A stretch of 64,000 nt of DNA, taken from contig NZ_AP022593.1 in NCBI RefSeq assembly GCF_010731815.2, positions 992,001 to 1,056,000 on the forward strand. The letters are read 5' to 3'. The position numbers were made by a program, and so were the translations under genes. Positions 44,020-54,855 of the stretch are shown piece by piece. Below the pieces are notes generated by a model. It saw only the letters and a list, made by a program, of their open reading frames with translations, did not search any database and was not told the origin of the DNA. Position 1 is the stretch's first letter; each line of letters opens with the position of its first letter. This DNA is from Mycolicibacterium arabiense (GTDB taxonomy: Bacteria > Actinomycetota > Actinomycetes > Mycobacteriales > Mycobacteriaceae).

Positions 44020-47000
44020 GTCCGGCCGTTCGCCTGCTCGCGTGCCCCCATGCTGCTGTGCAACTCCTGCAGCGACATGACGCCGATGTCTCCCCGGATG
44101 CCTGCCTCGATGCCCTGCACGGCCGCGGACGCGCCCTGAACGGTCGTCACGCACGGGATGTTCATGGCGACCGCTGCCGAGCGGATCTCGTACCCGTCGA
44201 CGCGTGGACCGGAGTTGCCGTAGGGAGTGTTGATCACCATGTCGACCTCCCCGGCCTTGATGGCGTCGACGGCCGACGTCGCAGGCCGGTCCGCGCTGGG
44301 CGCCTCGAAGTGCTTGCGCACGGTGTCGCACGGAATGCCGTTGCGGCGCAACATCTCGGCGGTTCCCTCGGTGGCCAGCACCCGGAACCCGAGATCGGCC
44401 AGCCGCTTGACCGGGAACACCAGTGAGCGCTTGTCCCGGTTGGCCACCGAGACGAAGACCGTACCGGCGGCGGGCAGCGAACCGTATGCCGCGGTCTGGC
44501 TCTTGGCGAACGCGGTGCCGAAGTCCCGGTCGATGCCCATCACCTCGCCGGTCGACTTCATCTCCGGGCCGAGCAGCGAGTCGACTTGCGAGCCGTCGGC
44601 CTTGCGGAACCGGTTGAACGGCAGCACCGCCTCCTTGACCGCGATGGGCGCGTTCGGTGCGACGTCGGCACCATCGCCGGTCGCGGCGAGCATGCCCTCC
44701 TGGCGCAACTGGGCGATGCTCGCGCCCAGCATGATCCGGGCGCAGGCCTTGGCCAGCGGCACGGCCGTCGCCTTCGACACGAACGGGACCGTGCGGCTGG
44801 CCCTCGGGTTGGCCTCCAGCACGTAGAGCACGTCGTCCTTGAGCGCGTACTGCACGTTGAGCAGTCCGACGACGCCGATGCCGTGGGCTATGGCCTCGGT
44901 CGCATGCCGTACGGCGGCGATGTCCTGCTTACCGAGGGTCACCGGCGGCAGCGCGCACGCCGAGTCGCCGGAGTGGATGCCTGCCTCCTCGATGTGCTCC
45001 ATCACGCCACCGATGTAGACCTCGGATCCGTCGCACAGGGCGTCGACGTCGATCTCGATGGCATCCTCGAGGAAGCGGTCCACCAGTACGGGGTGCTCGG
45101 GCGAGAGTTGCGTGGCGCGAGTGATGTACCCGCGCAACGTCTCATCGTCGTAGACGATCTCCATGCCGCGCCCACCCAGAACGTAGGACGGGCGTACCAG
45201 AACCGGGTAACCGATGTCGGCGGCGATGCGTCGGGCCTGCTCGAAGCTGGTCGCCATGCCGAACCGTGGCGCGGGCAACCCGGCGTTCTTGAGCACCTCG
45301 CCGAACTCGCCGCGGTCCTCCGCGAGGTCGATGGCCTTGGGGCTGGTGCCGACGATCGGGACGCCGGCGTCGGAGAGTCGCTGGGCCAGGCCCAGCGGCG
45401 TCTGCCCACCCAGCTGCACGATCACGCCGACGACACCGGGTCCGCCCGCGCCAGAGGCCGATTCGGCGTGGTAGACCTCGAGGACGTCCTCGAAGGTCAG
45501 CGGTTCGAAGTACAGCCGGTCGGCCGTGTCGTAGTCGGTCGACACCGTCTCGGGGTTGCAGTTCACCATCACTGTCTCGAAGCCGACCTCGCTGAGCGTG
45601 GTCGCCGCGTGCACACAGCTGTAGTCGAACTCGATGCCCTGACCGATCCGGTTCGGACCCGACCCGAGGATCAGCACCTTCGGCTTGTCGGTCTGCGGAG
45701 CCACCTCCGTCTCGGCCGCCGGGTCGATCTCGTAACTGCTGTAGTGGTACGGCGTCTTGGCCTCGAACTCCGCGGCGCAGGTGTCCACCGTCTTGTAGAC
45801 GGGATGAACTCCCAGCCGCCGCCGCAGCGTCCGCACGCCGTCCTCGCCTGCGAGTTCGGGCCGCAGTGCCGCGATCTGACGGTCCGACAGGCCGCTGTGC
45901 TTGGCGGTGCGCAGCAGGTCCTCGTCGAGGACGGGCGCGGCGCGCAGCTCCGCCGCGAGGTGCACCAGGCGAGCGATCTGGTCGACGAACCAGGGGTCGA
46001 CGCCGGAGGCCTTCGCGACGTCCTCGACCGACGCACCCTGGCGCAGTGCCTGCTCGATGTCGTACAGGCGACCGTCGGTGGGCGTCTTGAGCCGCGTCAA
46101 CAGCTCCTCGACGGTGATATCGGGATCCACGCCGGTCCAGAAGCCGCCGCGGCCCGGCGTCTCCAGCGACCGCATCACCTTGCCGAACGCCTCGATGAAG
46201 TTGCGGCCCAACGACATCGCCTCACCGACCGACTTCATGGTGGTCGTCAGCGTGGGGTCGGCGCCGGGAAACTTCTCGAAGGCGAACCGTGGGGCCTTGA
46301 CGACGACGTAGTCGAGCGTCGGCTCGAAGCACGCCGGCGTCTCCTTGGTGATGTCGTTGACGATCTCATCGAGGGTGTAGCCGATCGCGAGCTTCGCGGC
46401 GATCTTGGCGATCGGGAAGCCGGTCGCCTTCGAGGCCAGGGCACTCGACCTGGAGACCCGCGGGTTCATCTCGATGACGACGAGCCGCCCGTCGACCGGG
46501 TCGATCGCGAATTGGATGTTGCAGCCACCGGTGTCGACGCCGACTTCGCGCAGAATCGCGATACCGAGGTCGCGCATCGTCTGGTATTCGCGGTCGGTGA
46601 GCGTCATCGCGGGCGCCACGGTCACCGAGTCACCGGTGTGCACGCCCATCGGGTCGAAGTTCTCGATGGAGCAGACGACCACCACGTTGTCACGGTGGTC
46701 CCGCATCAGTTCGAGTTCGAATTCCTTCCACCCGAAGATCGATTCCTCGATCAGCACGTTGGCCGTCGGCGAGGCGGACAGGCCGTCGCCGGCCATCCGT
46801 TCCACGTCCTCGACCGAGTACGCCATGCCGGAGCCGAGCCCACCCATCGTGAACGACGGCCGCACCACGACCGGCAGACCGAGCTCGGCGACGGTGTCCC
46901 GGACCTCCTCCATCGTGAAGCAGACCCGTGAGCGCGCGGACTCGCCGCCGACCTTGGCGACGATGTCCTTGAACTTCTGCCGGTCCTCGCCCCGCTGAAT

Positions 47001-47381
47001 GGCCTCGAAGTCCGCACCGATCATCTCGACGCCGTGGCGGTCGAGGGCCCCGTTCTCGTACAGCGCGACCGCCGTATTGAGCGCGGTCTGCCCGCCGAGC
47101 GTGGCCAGCAGCGCGTCGATCTTGTTGCCGCGCTCGGCCTGCTGGACGATCACCTTCTCGACGAACGCCGCGGTGATCGGTTCGATGTAGGTGGAGTCGG
47201 CGAACTCCGGGTCGGTCATGATCGACGCCGGATTCGAGTTGATGAGCGTCACCCGCAGGCCTTCGGCCTTCAGCACCCGGCACGCCTGGGTGCCCGAGTA
47301 GTCGAACTCGGCGGCCTGCCCGATGACGATGGGGCCCGATCCGATGACCAGGACGTGCTCGAGGTCTTCCCGACGCGGCAT
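44016..47381 (-). CDS. carB: Carbamoyl-phosphate synthase, large subunit
   Basis: The 1121-residue enzyme makes carbamoyl phosphate from bicarbonate, ammonia and ATP. The two ATP-grasp halves are visible ([17 protein letters not shown] near the start and [17 protein letters not shown] near 575) with the repeated lid and [10 protein letters not shown] / [10 protein letters not shown] blocks. The C-terminal MGS-like allosteric domain follows [14 protein letters not shown] 47381 overlaps the carA TAA stop. Confidence 0.98.
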   Translation of the reverse strand: MPRREDLEHVLVIGSGPIVIGQAAEFDYSGTQACRVLKAEGLRVTLINSNPASIMTDPEFADSTYIEPITAAFVEKVIVQQAERGNKIDALLATLGGQTALNTAVALYENGALDRHGVEMIGADFEAIQRGEDRQKFKDIVAKVGGESARSRVCFTMEEVRDTVAELGLPVVVRPSFTMGGLGSGMAYSVEDVERMAGDGLSASPTANVLIEESIFGWKEFELELMRDHRDNVVVVCSIENFDPMGVHTGDSVTVAPAMTLTDREYQTMRDLGIAILREVGVDTGGCNIQFAIDPVDGRLVVIEMNPRVSRSSALASKATGFPIAKIAAKLAIGYTLDEIVNDITKETPACFEPTLDYVVVKAPRFAFEKFPGADPTLTTTMKSVGEAMSLGRNFIEAFGKVMRSLETPGRGGFWTGVDPDITVEELLTRLKTPTDGRLYDIEQALRQGASVEDVAKASGVDPWFVDQIARLVHLAAELRAAPVLDEDLLRTAKHSGLSDRQIAALRPELAGEDGVRTLRRRLGVHPVYKTVDTCAAEFEAKTPYHYSSYEIDPAAETEVAPQTDKPKVLILGSGPNRIGQGIEFDYSCVHAATTLSEVGFETVMVNCNPETVSTDYDTADRLYFEPLTFEDVLEVYHAESASGAGGPGVVGVIVQLGGQTPLGLAQRLSDAGVPIVGTSPKAIDLAEDRGEFGEVLKNAGLPAPRFGMATSFEQARRIAADIGYPVLVRPSYVLGGRGMEIVYDDETLRGYITRATQLSPEHPVLVDRFLEDAIEIDVDALCDGSEVYIGGVMEHIEEAGIHSGDSACALPPVTLGKQDIAAVRHATEAIAHGIGVVGLLNVQYALKDDVLYVLEANPRASRTVPFVSKATAVPLAKACARIMLGASIAQLRQEGMLAATGDGADVAPNAPIAVKEAVLPFNRFRKADGSQVDSLLGPEMKSTGEVMGIDRDFGTAFAKSQTAAYGSLPAAGTVFVSVANRDKRSLVFPVKRLADLGFRVLATEGTAEMLRRNGIPCDTVRKHFEAPSADRPATSAVDAIKAGEVDMVINTPYGNSGPRVDGYEIRSAAVAMNIPCVTTVQGASAAVQGIEAGIRGDIGVMSLQELHSSMGAREQANGRT

Positions 47382-48529
47382 TAGCGCTCGACCTTCCCTG
47401 CCTTGGCTTCGGAGATGAGGTTGACGAATTGGTCGAACAGGTACGCGGCGTCATGGGGTCCCGCCGCCGACTCGGGGTGGTACTGCACCGAGAACGCCCT
47501 TCCGTCAACCAGTTTGATGCCCTCGACGACTCCGTCGTTGGCGCAGGTGTGGCTGACGATCGCCCGGCCGAACTGCGTGTCGAACTCCTCGCCGGCCTCC
47601 CCTTCGAGGGCGAAGCCGTGATTCTGCGAGGTGATTGCGACCCGTCCGGTCAGGTGGTCGACCACCGGAACGTTGATCCCGCGGTGACCGAAGGCCATCT
47701 TGTAGGTCGAACGCCCCAGGGCGCGGCCCAGGATCTGGTTGCCGAAGCAGATGCCGAAGAGGGGTATCCCGGCCTCGAGGACCTTGCGGGTCACCTCGAC
47801 GACGTGGTCGGCGGTCGCCGGGTCACCGGGACCGTTGGACAGGAACACCCCGTCGGGATCGAGCGCGGCGACGGCGTCGAAGGTGGCGTTCGACGGCACC
47901 ACGTGGGTCTGAATGCCCCGCTTGGCGAAGTTGCGCGGGGTGTTGGTCTTGATGCCGAGGTCGAGCGCGGCCACCCTGAAGCGTTGTTGCCCTTCGGCTT
48001 CCACCACGTAGGTCGTGCCGGTGCTCACCTCGCCTGCGAGGTCCGCACCCAGCATCGACGGCTGACTGCGCACCCGGGCGAGCAGCTCGTCCACCTCGGC
48101 CAGGGCGTCGCCCGAGAAGACGCCCGCCTTCATCGACCCCGCACTGCGCAGGTGCCGGACGACGGCGCGGGTGTCGATGCCCGCGATCCCGACGACTCCC
48201 TGGCGGACCAGTTCGTCGTCGAGCGTGCCGGTGGCGCGCCAGTTGGAGGCGCGCGGCGAGGGGTCCCGCACGGCGTATCCCGCAACCCAGATCTTGTCGC
48301 CGCGGCTCTCGGCGTCCTCGCCGTTCCACCCGGTGTTGCCGATCTGCGGTGCCGTGGCGACCACGATCTGACCGTGGTAGCTCGGGTCGGTCAGCGTCTC
48401 CTGGTATCCGGACATGCCGGTCGAGAACACCGCCTCGCCCAAAGTCTGTCCCACGGCGCCGAACTCGGTGCCGGTGAATACCCGACCGTCGTCCAGCACC
48501 AGCACTGCCCGACCGGCTTTCCTGCTCAT
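47381..48529 (-). CDS. carA: Carbamoyl-phosphate synthase, small (glutaminase) subunit
   Basis: The 382-residue subunit releases ammonia from glutamine for CarB. The class I amidotransferase nucleophile is in [12 protein letters not shown], and the His-Glu pair is in [10 protein letters not shown]. The N-terminal domain has GETVFSTGM-like [20 protein letters not shown]. The start ATG 48529 overlaps the previous stop as ATGA, so the 189-residue membrane protein and carA are coupled. Confidence 0.97.
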   Translation of the reverse strand: MSRKAGRAVLVLDDGRVFTGTEFGAVGQTLGEAVFSTGMSGYQETLTDPSYHGQIVVATAPQIGNTGWNGEDAESRGDKIWVAGYAVRDPSPRASNWRATGTLDDELVRQGVVGIAGIDTRAVVRHLRSAGSMKAGVFSGDALAEVDELLARVRSQPSMLGADLAGEVSTGTTYVVEAEGQQRFRVAALDLGIKTNTPRNFAKRGIQTHVVPSNATFDAVAALDPDGVFLSNGPGDPATADHVVEVTRKVLEAGIPLFGICFGNQILGRALGRSTYKMAFGHRGINVPVVDHLTGRVAITSQNHGFALEGEAGEEFDTQFGRAIVSHTCANDGVVEGIKLVDGRAFSVQYHPESAAGPHDAAYLFDQFVNLISEAKAGKVER

Positions 48530-49095
48530 CCGGCGTCCTCCTGTACCCAATTGGCGAGTTCGCGGCGGTCGTCGCCGCGGAACCCCGTGTCGATCTCGGT
48601 GCCCGACGGCAGCGTCCAGCGGATCGCCAGAATGCCGTCGTGCGTCACCACCTTGCCCGCGATGGCCCGTTCCGTTCGTATCGCTCTGATGGACTCGTCG
48701 GGGATCCAGATCGGGCTGGCGCCCGTGCGCTGCAGCATGATCCCCTCGGGGTACCGCGTCAGCACCGCCTTGCTGCGGAAGCCGAGGTCGCCGACCGCGA
48801 CCCGATCGAGCCAGGCCGACGAGCCGCGCGCGGCAGGCGACTCGGACTCCTGCCCCGGGCCGCCCTGGGGAAGCGGCTCGGATCGGACGATGGTGCTGCC
48901 GACGTAGAGGCCGCGGGTGGCGGGAATCAGTGCGGGCCCGACGGTGTCCGGCATCGGCGGCAGCTTGCCGATCTGCTCCACCTGGCGCTGGGCGCGGCGC
49001 AACCAGCCGCGCATCATCTGCCGGATCAGCAGCGCGATGATCACGGCCAGCACGGCGGCCATGATCAGCGAGGTGATCAGCGTTGCATCGTTCAT
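48526..49095 (-). CDS. Conserved membrane-anchored protein of the pyr operon (Rv1382-like)
   Basis: The 189-residue product has one N-terminal membrane helix ([19 protein letters not shown]) and then a soluble domain of unknown fold containing [15 protein letters not shown] and a β-rich end ([19 protein letters not shown]). Overlaps of ATGA on both sides tie it to pyrC and carA. The location is conserved in mycobacteria as I recall, but no biochemical role is known to me. A PH-like fold is possible for the soluble domain. Confidence 0.8.
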   Translation of the reverse strand: MNDATLITSLIMAAVLAVIIALLIRQMMRGWLRRAQRQVEQIGKLPPMPDTVGPALIPATRGLYVGSTIVRSEPLPQGGPGQESESPAARGSSAWLDRVAVGDLGFRSKAVLTRYPEGIMLQRTGASPIWIPDESIRAIRTERAIAGKVVTHDGILAIRWTLPSGTEIDTGFRGDDRRELANWVQEDAG

Positions 49096-50447
49096 GCGCG
49101 ATCCCGCTTCGCTTCTCGCTGCCCTTCATCCGCGAGTCCGCTCTTGCCCTCGCGCGCAGTCACCCTGCCGCGCAACAGTGTCAGCGTCACGGTCGCGGGC
49201 AGGGTCATGGCCTCGTACGGCGTGTTGTCCGAGCGGCTGGCCAGCGTCCGTCCGGTGACGGTCCACTCGGTGTCGGGGTCCACCACGGTGAGGTTGGCCG
49301 GCTCCCCCACCTCGAGCGGACGCCCCTGGTCGGGCAGCCCGACGATCGCGGCGGGCGCCTCGCTCATCACCCGTGCGACGTCGCGCCAGGTGAGCAGACC
49401 CGGCTGCACCATCGTCTGGACCACGACCGACAGCGCCGTCTGCAGACCGAGCATGCCGGGCCGGGCGGAGGCGAACTCGCACATCTTCTCGTGTTCGGCG
49501 TGCGGCGCGTGGTCGGTGGCCACGCAGTCGATGACGCCGTCGGCGAGTGCCTGACGCAGTGCGATCGCGTCGTCGGCCTCTCGCAGCGGGGGGTTCACCC
49601 GGTTGCGGCCGTCGTAGTCGGCGAGGCGCGCGTCGTCGAGCAGCAGGTGATGCGGCGTGACCTCGGCCGTGATCGAAATCCCCTGCTCCTTGGCCCATCT
49701 GATGAGTTCGACCGTGCCGACCGTCGACGCGTGGCAGATGTGCACGCGGGCGCCGGCATCGCGGGCCAGCAGCGCGTCGCGCGCGACGATCGACTCCTCG
49801 GCCGCACGGGGCCAGCCGGCCAGCCCGAGGCGGGCGGCGTTGGGTCCCTCGTGCGCGACGGCGCCCACGGTGAGCCGCGGCTCCTCGGCGTGCTGGGCGA
49901 TCAGCACCCCGAGTCCGGTGGCGTACTCCAGCGCCCGCCGCATCACCAGCGGATCGTCGACGCAGACACCGTCGTCGGAGAACATCCGCACCTGGCCGAC
50001 GCCCGCTGCCATCAGGCCCATCTCGGTGAGTTGCTTGCCCTTCAGCCCGACGGTGACCGCACCGACGGGGTGCACGTCGACCAGGCCCACCTGCTGGCCG
50101 CGGTGCCACACGTGGTCGGTGACCACGGCGGTGTCGGCGACGGGATCGGTGTTGGCCATGGCGAATACGGCGGTGTAGCCACCCAGTGCCGCTGCCGCCG
50201 AACCGGTTTCGATGTCCTCGGCGTACTCGCGGCCCGGTTCGCGCAGATGGGTGTGCAGGTCGACGAAGCCCGGGAGCAGGACCTGGCCGCGGGCGTCGAC
50301 GACGTCGGCGTCGTCGGGTGGGGTCAGGCCGGCGCCGACCTCGGCGATCTGACCGTCGGACACCAGCACGTCGACGGGCTCGCCCTCGCCGTAGGGGCGG
50401 ACCCCGCGGATCAGGATCGGCTGGGACCCGTGCACTCGAGACGTCAT
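49092..50447 (-). CDS. pyrC: Dihydroorotase
   Basis: The 451-residue type I dihydroorotase cyclises carbamoyl aspartate. Metal-binding HTHLREPG, the HICHAST segment, the TPHHL histidine and ATDHAPHA aspartate are in place. The C-terminal tail after [11 protein letters not shown] is about 20 residues longer and more charged than I expect, ending KRDRA. ATG 50447 overlaps the pyrB stop as ATGA. Confidence 0.97.
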   Translation of the reverse strand: MTSRVHGSQPILIRGVRPYGEGEPVDVLVSDGQIAEVGAGLTPPDDADVVDARGQVLLPGFVDLHTHLREPGREYAEDIETGSAAAALGGYTAVFAMANTDPVADTAVVTDHVWHRGQQVGLVDVHPVGAVTVGLKGKQLTEMGLMAAGVGQVRMFSDDGVCVDDPLVMRRALEYATGLGVLIAQHAEEPRLTVGAVAHEGPNAARLGLAGWPRAAEESIVARDALLARDAGARVHICHASTVGTVELIRWAKEQGISITAEVTPHHLLLDDARLADYDGRNRVNPPLREADDAIALRQALADGVIDCVATDHAPHAEHEKMCEFASARPGMLGLQTALSVVVQTMVQPGLLTWRDVARVMSEAPAAIVGLPDQGRPLEVGEPANLTVVDPDTEWTVTGRTLASRSDNTPYEAMTLPATVTLTLLRGRVTAREGKSGLADEGQREAKRDRA

Positions 50448-51394
50448 GCGCTGACCTCCGCTCCGCTGCCGACCAGGAGGTGGAACAGCACCGCCATCCG
50501 AACGTGTACACCGTTGGAAACCTGTTGCAGCACAGCCGACTGCGACGAATCGGCGACCGACGACGCGATCTCCATGCCGCGCAGCATCGGGCCGGGGTGC
50601 AGTACGACGACGCCGTCGGCGAGCCGGCCGAGGCGCTTCTCCGACAGCCCGTAGCGCACCGAGTACTCGCGCGCCGAGGGGAAGAAGCCGCCGTTCATCC
50701 GTTCGGCCTGCACCCGCAGCATGAGCACCACGTCCGCACCGGGAAGTTCGGCGTCGAGGTCGTGCGACACCGTCACCGGCCACGACGCCACCCCGGTGGG
50801 CAGCAGGGTTGGCGGCGCGACGAGGACGACCTCGGCCCCGAGCGTGGCCAGCAGCAGCACGTTGGACCTGGCGACCCGGCTGTGCAGGACGTCGCCGACG
50901 ATGACGACGCGCTTGCCCTCGACTGCCCCGAGCCGCTGCCGGATCGTCAACGCGTCGAGCAGTGCCTGGGTCGGGTGCTCGTGCATGCCGTCGCCGGCAT
51001 TGATGATCGAGGGGCCTGAGCCGTCTCGTTCCGCCGTCCAGGCCGCCAACTGCTGGGCCGCACCCGACGCCGGATGCCGGATGATCAGCGCGTCGGCGCC
51101 CGCGGCACGCAGGGTCAGCGCGGTGTCGCGCAACGACTCTCCCTTCGAGACCGACGATCCCGACGAACTGACGTTGATCACGTCGGCGCTCATCCACTTT
51201 CCCGCGACCTCGAAGGACACCCGGGTCCGCGTGGAGTTCTCGTAGAACATCGTGATGACGGTGCGACCGCGCAGCGTCGGCAGCTTCTTGACCTCGCGGC
51301 CGAGCAGGGCCTCGCGGAACCGGTCGGCGTCGTCGAGGATCGCGGTGGCCTCGTCGCGGCCCAGATCGGCCACCGACAGCAGGTGTCGAGTCAT
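50444..51394 (-). CDS. pyrB: Aspartate carbamoyltransferase, catalytic subunit
   Basis: The 316-residue enzyme joins carbamoyl phosphate to aspartate. It has the carbamoyl-phosphate loop [15 protein letters not shown], the HPASG motif and [17 protein letters not shown] 51394 is chosen because the family start [10 protein letters not shown] follows it and AAGGA precedes it; a longer frame would overlap pyrR. Confidence 0.97.
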   Translation of the reverse strand: MTRHLLSVADLGRDEATAILDDADRFREALLGREVKKLPTLRGRTVITMFYENSTRTRVSFEVAGKWMSADVINVSSSGSSVSKGESLRDTALTLRAAGADALIIRHPASGAAQQLAAWTAERDGSGPSIINAGDGMHEHPTQALLDALTIRQRLGAVEGKRVVIVGDVLHSRVARSNVLLLATLGAEVVLVAPPTLLPTGVASWPVTVSHDLDAELPGADVVLMLRVQAERMNGGFFPSAREYSVRYGLSEKRLGRLADGVVVLHPGPMLRGMEIASSVADSSQSAVLQQVSNGVHVRMAVLFHLLVGSGAEVSA

Positions 51395-51410
51395 CGCTGG
51401 GAATCCTTGC

Positions 51411-52004
51411 TCATCGCGGGGGCCCTCCCGTGTTCGCAATCGTCACGCCGTCGGCGCCGTCCTGTTCGGCGAAGCGCACCTTGACGTTGTCCAGGCGTGA
51501 CGTCGGCACGTTCTTGCCGACGTAGTCGGCGCGGATGGGCAGTTCGCGGTGGCCGCGGTCGACGAACACCGCCAGCTGCACGATCCGGGGGCGGCCCACG
51601 TCGCGCAATGCGTCGAGGGCAGCGCGGACGGTGCGACCGGAGTACAGCACGTCGTCGACGAGGACGACGATCGCGTCGTCGACGCCACCGTCGGGGATGG
51701 TCGTCTCGGCGAGCGCACGCGGTGGCTTGGACATCAGGTCGTCGCGGTACAGCGTCACGTCGAGCGCACCGGTCGCCACGTCGACGCCGGAGAAGTCGGA
51801 GATGTTGCGGGCCAGCCTGGCGGCGAGGGTGACGCCCCGGGTGGGGATGCCGAGCAGCACGACGCGCGGCGCATCGGGACCGCCGAGTGCGGTCTTCTCG
51901 ATGATCTGATGCGCGATGCGGGAGATCGTTCGGCTCACGTCCGCCGCGGACATCAGTTCCCGATCGGGACTGGCGTCGGCAGAGCCGGCTGAGGCATTGG
52001 GCAT
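51411..52004 (-). CDS. pyrR: PyrR regulator / uracil phosphoribosyltransferase
   Basis: The 197-residue protein binds the pyr mRNA leader when UMP is plentiful and shuts the operon off. The PRPP loop is [16 protein letters not shown], and the start [18 protein letters not shown] is typical. ATG 52004 gives family length; the frame stays open upstream but into leader sequence. It is the first gene of pyrR-pyrB-pyrC-…-pyrF. The ribosome site of pyrR itself lies in a hairpin (52015-52057). Confidence 0.96.
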   Translation of the reverse strand: MPNASAGSADASPDRELMSAADVSRTISRIAHQIIEKTALGGPDAPRVVLLGIPTRGVTLAARLARNISDFSGVDVATGALDVTLYRDDLMSKPPRALAETTIPDGGVDDAIVVLVDDVLYSGRTVRAALDALRDVGRPRIVQLAVFVDRGHRELPIRADYVGKNVPTSRLDNVKVRFAEQDGADGVTIANTGGPPR

Positions 52005-52014
52005 GACGTACCCG

Positions 52015-52057
52015 GACCTCCTTCTCCGCCTCGCTGGACGGATCGTTAAAGGACGTC
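52015..52057 (-). promoter_or_regulatory. PyrR-binding leader hairpin that sequesters the pyrR ribosome site
   Basis: In the minus-strand RNA, GACGUCCUU (52057-52049) can pair with AAGGAGGUC (52023-52015) at 8 of 9 positions, burying the AGGAGG ribosome site. Between them UCCG and CGGA form a stem around UCCAGCGAGG, which fits the PyrR loop consensus CCNGNGAGGY. PyrR-dependent translational repression is established in M. smegmatis, so this is very likely the control element. Confidence 0.75.
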
Positions 52058-52069
52058 GAACTGCGCCGA

Positions 52070-52075
52070 ACCATA
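52070..52075 (-). promoter_or_regulatory. Candidate -10 of the pyr operon
   Basis: TATGGT on the minus strand predicts a start near 52062, about 58 bases before the pyrR ATG. That places the whole PyrR hairpin in the leader. Confidence 0.5.
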
Positions 52076-52106
52076 CCACCGGCGCGGTGGACCCGATTCG
52101 ACGGCC

Positions 52107-52112
52107 TACGCT
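52107..52112 (+). promoter_or_regulatory. Candidate -10 for the serine hydrolase
   Basis: TACGCT ends 8 bases before ATG 52121, so the message would have almost no leader. No ribosome site is seen. Confidence 0.4.
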
Positions 52113-52120
52113 GAAACGCG

Positions 52121-53341
52121 ATGAATCTCGACGGGAACCAGGCATCCATTCAGGAGGTCATCGACGCCGGGCTGCTGGCCGGCGCCGTGACGCTCGTCTG
52201 GCAGGGCGGCCGCGTGCTGCAGGTCAACGAACTCGGCCACCGCGACGTCGCCGCACGCGTCCCGATGCATCGGGACACGGTGTTCCGCATCGCGTCGATG
52301 AGCAAGCCGGTGACCGTCGCCGCGGCCATGACGCTGGTCGAGGAGGGCCGGTTCGCCTTGACCGACCCCGTGACGCCCTGGCTGCCCGAACTCGCCGACC
52401 TCCGGGTGATGGCGGATCCGGCCGGGCCGCTCGACAAGACCGTGCCGGTGCGCCGCCCCATCACGTTCGACGACTTGATGACACATCGCAGCGGTCTGGC
52501 GTACGCGTTCTCGGTGGGAGCGCCGCTGAATCGGGCCTACGGCAAGCTGATGTTCCGTCAGGACCAGGACCGCTGGCTGGCCGAACTGGTGAAGCTGCCG
52601 TTGGCCCACCAGCCCGGTGACCGCCTGACCTACAGCCACGCGACCGACGTCCTCGGAATTGCGCTGTCGCGCATCGAGGGCAAGCCGCTCTCCGAGGTGC
52701 TGGCCGAGCGGATCTTCGAACCGCTCGGGATGACCGACACCGGGTTCTCCGTCACCCGCGAGGGCCGCAGCCGGGCGGCGACGATGTACAAGCTCGAGGA
52801 GTCCGGCTCCGGTGGGCTCACGTTGCGCGACGACGCGATGGGACCGGCACCGTTGACGCCGCCACCGTTCTGCGCTGGCGGAGCAGGGCTCTGGTCGACG
52901 GCCGACGACTACCTGGCGTTCGCCCGGATGCTGCTGCACGGCGGCACCGTCGACGGAGTGCGGGTGCTGTCCGAGGACTCGGTCACCGCGATGCGCACCA
53001 ACCGGCTGACCGACGAGCAGAAGCGGATCCCGTTCCTGGGCATGCCGTTCTGGCGCGGGCGCGGTTTCGGGCTGAACCTGTCGGTGGTGACCGATCCCGC
53101 CCAGTCGCGTCAGCTCTATGGCCCCGGCGGCCTCGGTACGTTCAGCTGGCCTGGGGCGTTCGGCACTTGGTGGCAGGCCGATCCGTCGGTCGACCGCATC
53201 ATGATCTACCTGATCCAGAACCTGCCCGACCTCAGCCCCGACAGTGCTGCCGCAGCGGTCGCGGGCAACACGTCCATGCTGAAACTTCAGGCAGCGCAAC
53301 CCAAGTTCGTCCGCCATACCTACCAGGCACTCGAGGACTGA
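52121..53341 (+). CDS. Beta-lactamase-fold serine hydrolase
   Basis: The 406-residue protein belongs to the class C beta-lactamase/esterase group. The nucleophile motif is S59-M-S-K62. The second motif is Y171-S-H173, a variant of YxN. There is no signal peptide, so it is cytoplasmic and more likely an esterase or peptidase than a beta-lactamase. The third motif (K-T/S-G) is replaced near the [12 protein letters not shown] stretch. It is divergent from pyrR and converges with the permease. Confidence 0.88.
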   Translation: MNLDGNQASIQEVIDAGLLAGAVTLVWQGGRVLQVNELGHRDVAARVPMHRDTVFRIASMSKPVTVAAAMTLVEEGRFALTDPVTPWLPELADLRVMADPAGPLDKTVPVRRPITFDDLMTHRSGLAYAFSVGAPLNRAYGKLMFRQDQDRWLAELVKLPLAHQPGDRLTYSHATDVLGIALSRIEGKPLSEVLAERIFEPLGMTDTGFSVTREGRSRAATMYKLEESGSGGLTLRDDAMGPAPLTPPPFCAGGAGLWSTADDYLAFARMLLHGGTVDGVRVLSEDSVTAMRTNRLTDEQKRIPFLGMPFWRGRGFGLNLSVVTDPAQSRQLYGPGGLGTFSWPGAFGTWWQADPSVDRIMIYLIQNLPDLSPDSAAAAVAGNTSMLKLQAAQPKFVRHTYQALED

Positions 53342-53344
53342 GCA

Positions 53345-54751
53345 TCAGACCTTCGCGATGTCGGCGGCGCGGGTTGATCGGTGCCGACGCTGCACGATGA
53401 ACCCGGCGCCGACGATGAAGACTGCCGAGATGGCCGACAGTCCGATCGCCTGCTGCTGATCGGAGTCGAACGCCATCAGCACGAGGATCGCGATGATCCC
53501 GACGATCGTCACCATGGTCAGACCCGGGAACAGCCACATCGCCACCGGCGCCCGTTCACCCGCCGCCCGCATCTTGCGGCCCAGCACCAGTTGACTGGAT
53601 GCGATGGCCAGGTAGACGAACAGTGCCACGGCCCCACTGGTGGCCAGCAGGTACCCGAAGATCTTCTCGGGCAGTAGGTAATTGCCTGCAACGGCGAGGA
53701 ATCCGACGACCATCGACGCGAGCACCGCCACCCACGGTGCGCCGTTGCCTGCGACCTTGCGCACGGCCTGGGGCGCGTCGCGACGTTCGCCGAGCGAGTA
53801 GAGCATCCGGGAAGCCGTGTAGAGCGCCGAATTCAGGCACGACGCCACGGCGGTGAGGATGACGAGGTCCATGATCAGCTTGGACCCGGGAATGCCGATG
53901 GCCTCCAGCGTCGACTGGTAGGAGCCGTCGGACAGTTGGTCGTACGGCATCAGGGCGACGATCACGAAGATCGAGCCGACGTAGAACAGCGAGATGCGCC
54001 AGATGACCGAGTTGACTGCCTTGCCGATGCCCTTCACGGGGTTCGGTGACTCCGCTGCGGCGATGGTGACGATCTCGGTGCCCATGAACGAGAACATCGT
54101 GATGAGCAGACCCGCGATCACCGCGCCGAATCCGTTGGGCATGAACCCGTCCGGCTGCCAGAGGTTTTCGATGCCACTGACCCCCGAGTCGGGGATGAGC
54201 CCGAAGATGGCAGCGACGCCGATGCCGATGAACGCGACGATGGCGACGACCTTGATGAGCGCGAACCAGAACTCGAACTCCCCGTAGTTGCCGACGCTCA
54301 CCAGGTTCGTGATCGTCAGCAGCAGGGTCACCGCCAACGCCCAGATCCATTGCGCGCCACCGATGAGGTCGGTGAGGATCGCCGCGGCAGCCGTCGCCTC
54401 GACCGGGATGACCAACACCCAGAACCACCAGTAGAGCCAGCCCACGGAGAACCCCGCCCAGTGGCCGAGCGCCCGCTCCGAGTACACCGAGAACGATCCG
54501 GTGTCCGGGTTGGCGGTCGCCATCTCGCCGAGCATGCGCATCACCAGTACGACCAGCGTGCCCGCCAGGACGTAGGAGATGAGGACCGCGGGCCCGGCCT
54601 CCTTGATCGCGTTCGCCGAGCCGACGAACAGGCCCGCGCCGATCACCCCGGCGATCGAGATCATCGTGATGTGGCGTGGCTTGAGGCTCGTGCCGAGACC
54701 TTGCTGCTCCCCCGCCGCCGGCTCCGGTCCCACCGTGGTGTCGTCAGTCAT
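53345..54751 (-). CDS. APC-superfamily amino acid permease (GabP/AnsP type)
   Basis: The 468-residue inner-membrane transporter starts with a soluble acidic N terminus, then about 12 membrane helices beginning at HITMISIAGVIGAGLFVGSA, the conserved substrate-binding first helix of amino acid permeases. The EMATANPDTGSFSVYS stretch and GTEIVTIAAAESPNP in helix 6 also fit. ATG 54751 is chosen; the frame before it lacks similarity. The substrate could be GABA or another amino acid. Confidence 0.9.
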   Translation of the reverse strand: MTDDTTVGPEPAAGEQQGLGTSLKPRHITMISIAGVIGAGLFVGSANAIKEAGPAVLISYVLAGTLVVLVMRMLGEMATANPDTGSFSVYSERALGHWAGFSVGWLYWWFWVLVIPVEATAAAAILTDLIGGAQWIWALAVTLLLTITNLVSVGNYGEFEFWFALIKVVAIVAFIGIGVAAIFGLIPDSGVSGIENLWQPDGFMPNGFGAVIAGLLITMFSFMGTEIVTIAAAESPNPVKGIGKAVNSVIWRISLFYVGSIFVIVALMPYDQLSDGSYQSTLEAIGIPGSKLIMDLVILTAVASCLNSALYTASRMLYSLGERRDAPQAVRKVAGNGAPWVAVLASMVVGFLAVAGNYLLPEKIFGYLLATSGAVALFVYLAIASSQLVLGRKMRAAGERAPVAMWLFPGLTMVTIVGIIAILVLMAFDSDQQQAIGLSAISAVFIVGAGFIVQRRHRSTRAADIAKV

Positions 54752-54798
54752 CGACCTGCCCCCCGTTCCAGCGAGCTGAGTGTCAGTGCGCGTGCAGG

Positions 54799-54804
54799 AG
54801 CCTA
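54799..54804 (-). promoter_or_regulatory. Candidate -10 for the permease
   Basis: TAGGCT on the minus strand predicts a transcript start near 54792 and a 41-base leader carrying a G-rich ribosome site. Confidence 0.35.
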
Positions 54805-54855
54805 GACTGCCCAGCGATCGAATCGGCGAAACCCCACTATGGATCGGGCCCAGAC

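Noticed and set aside
44586..46931. 781-codon plus-strand open frame
   Set aside because: Antisense to carB, a complete enzyme with all motifs.
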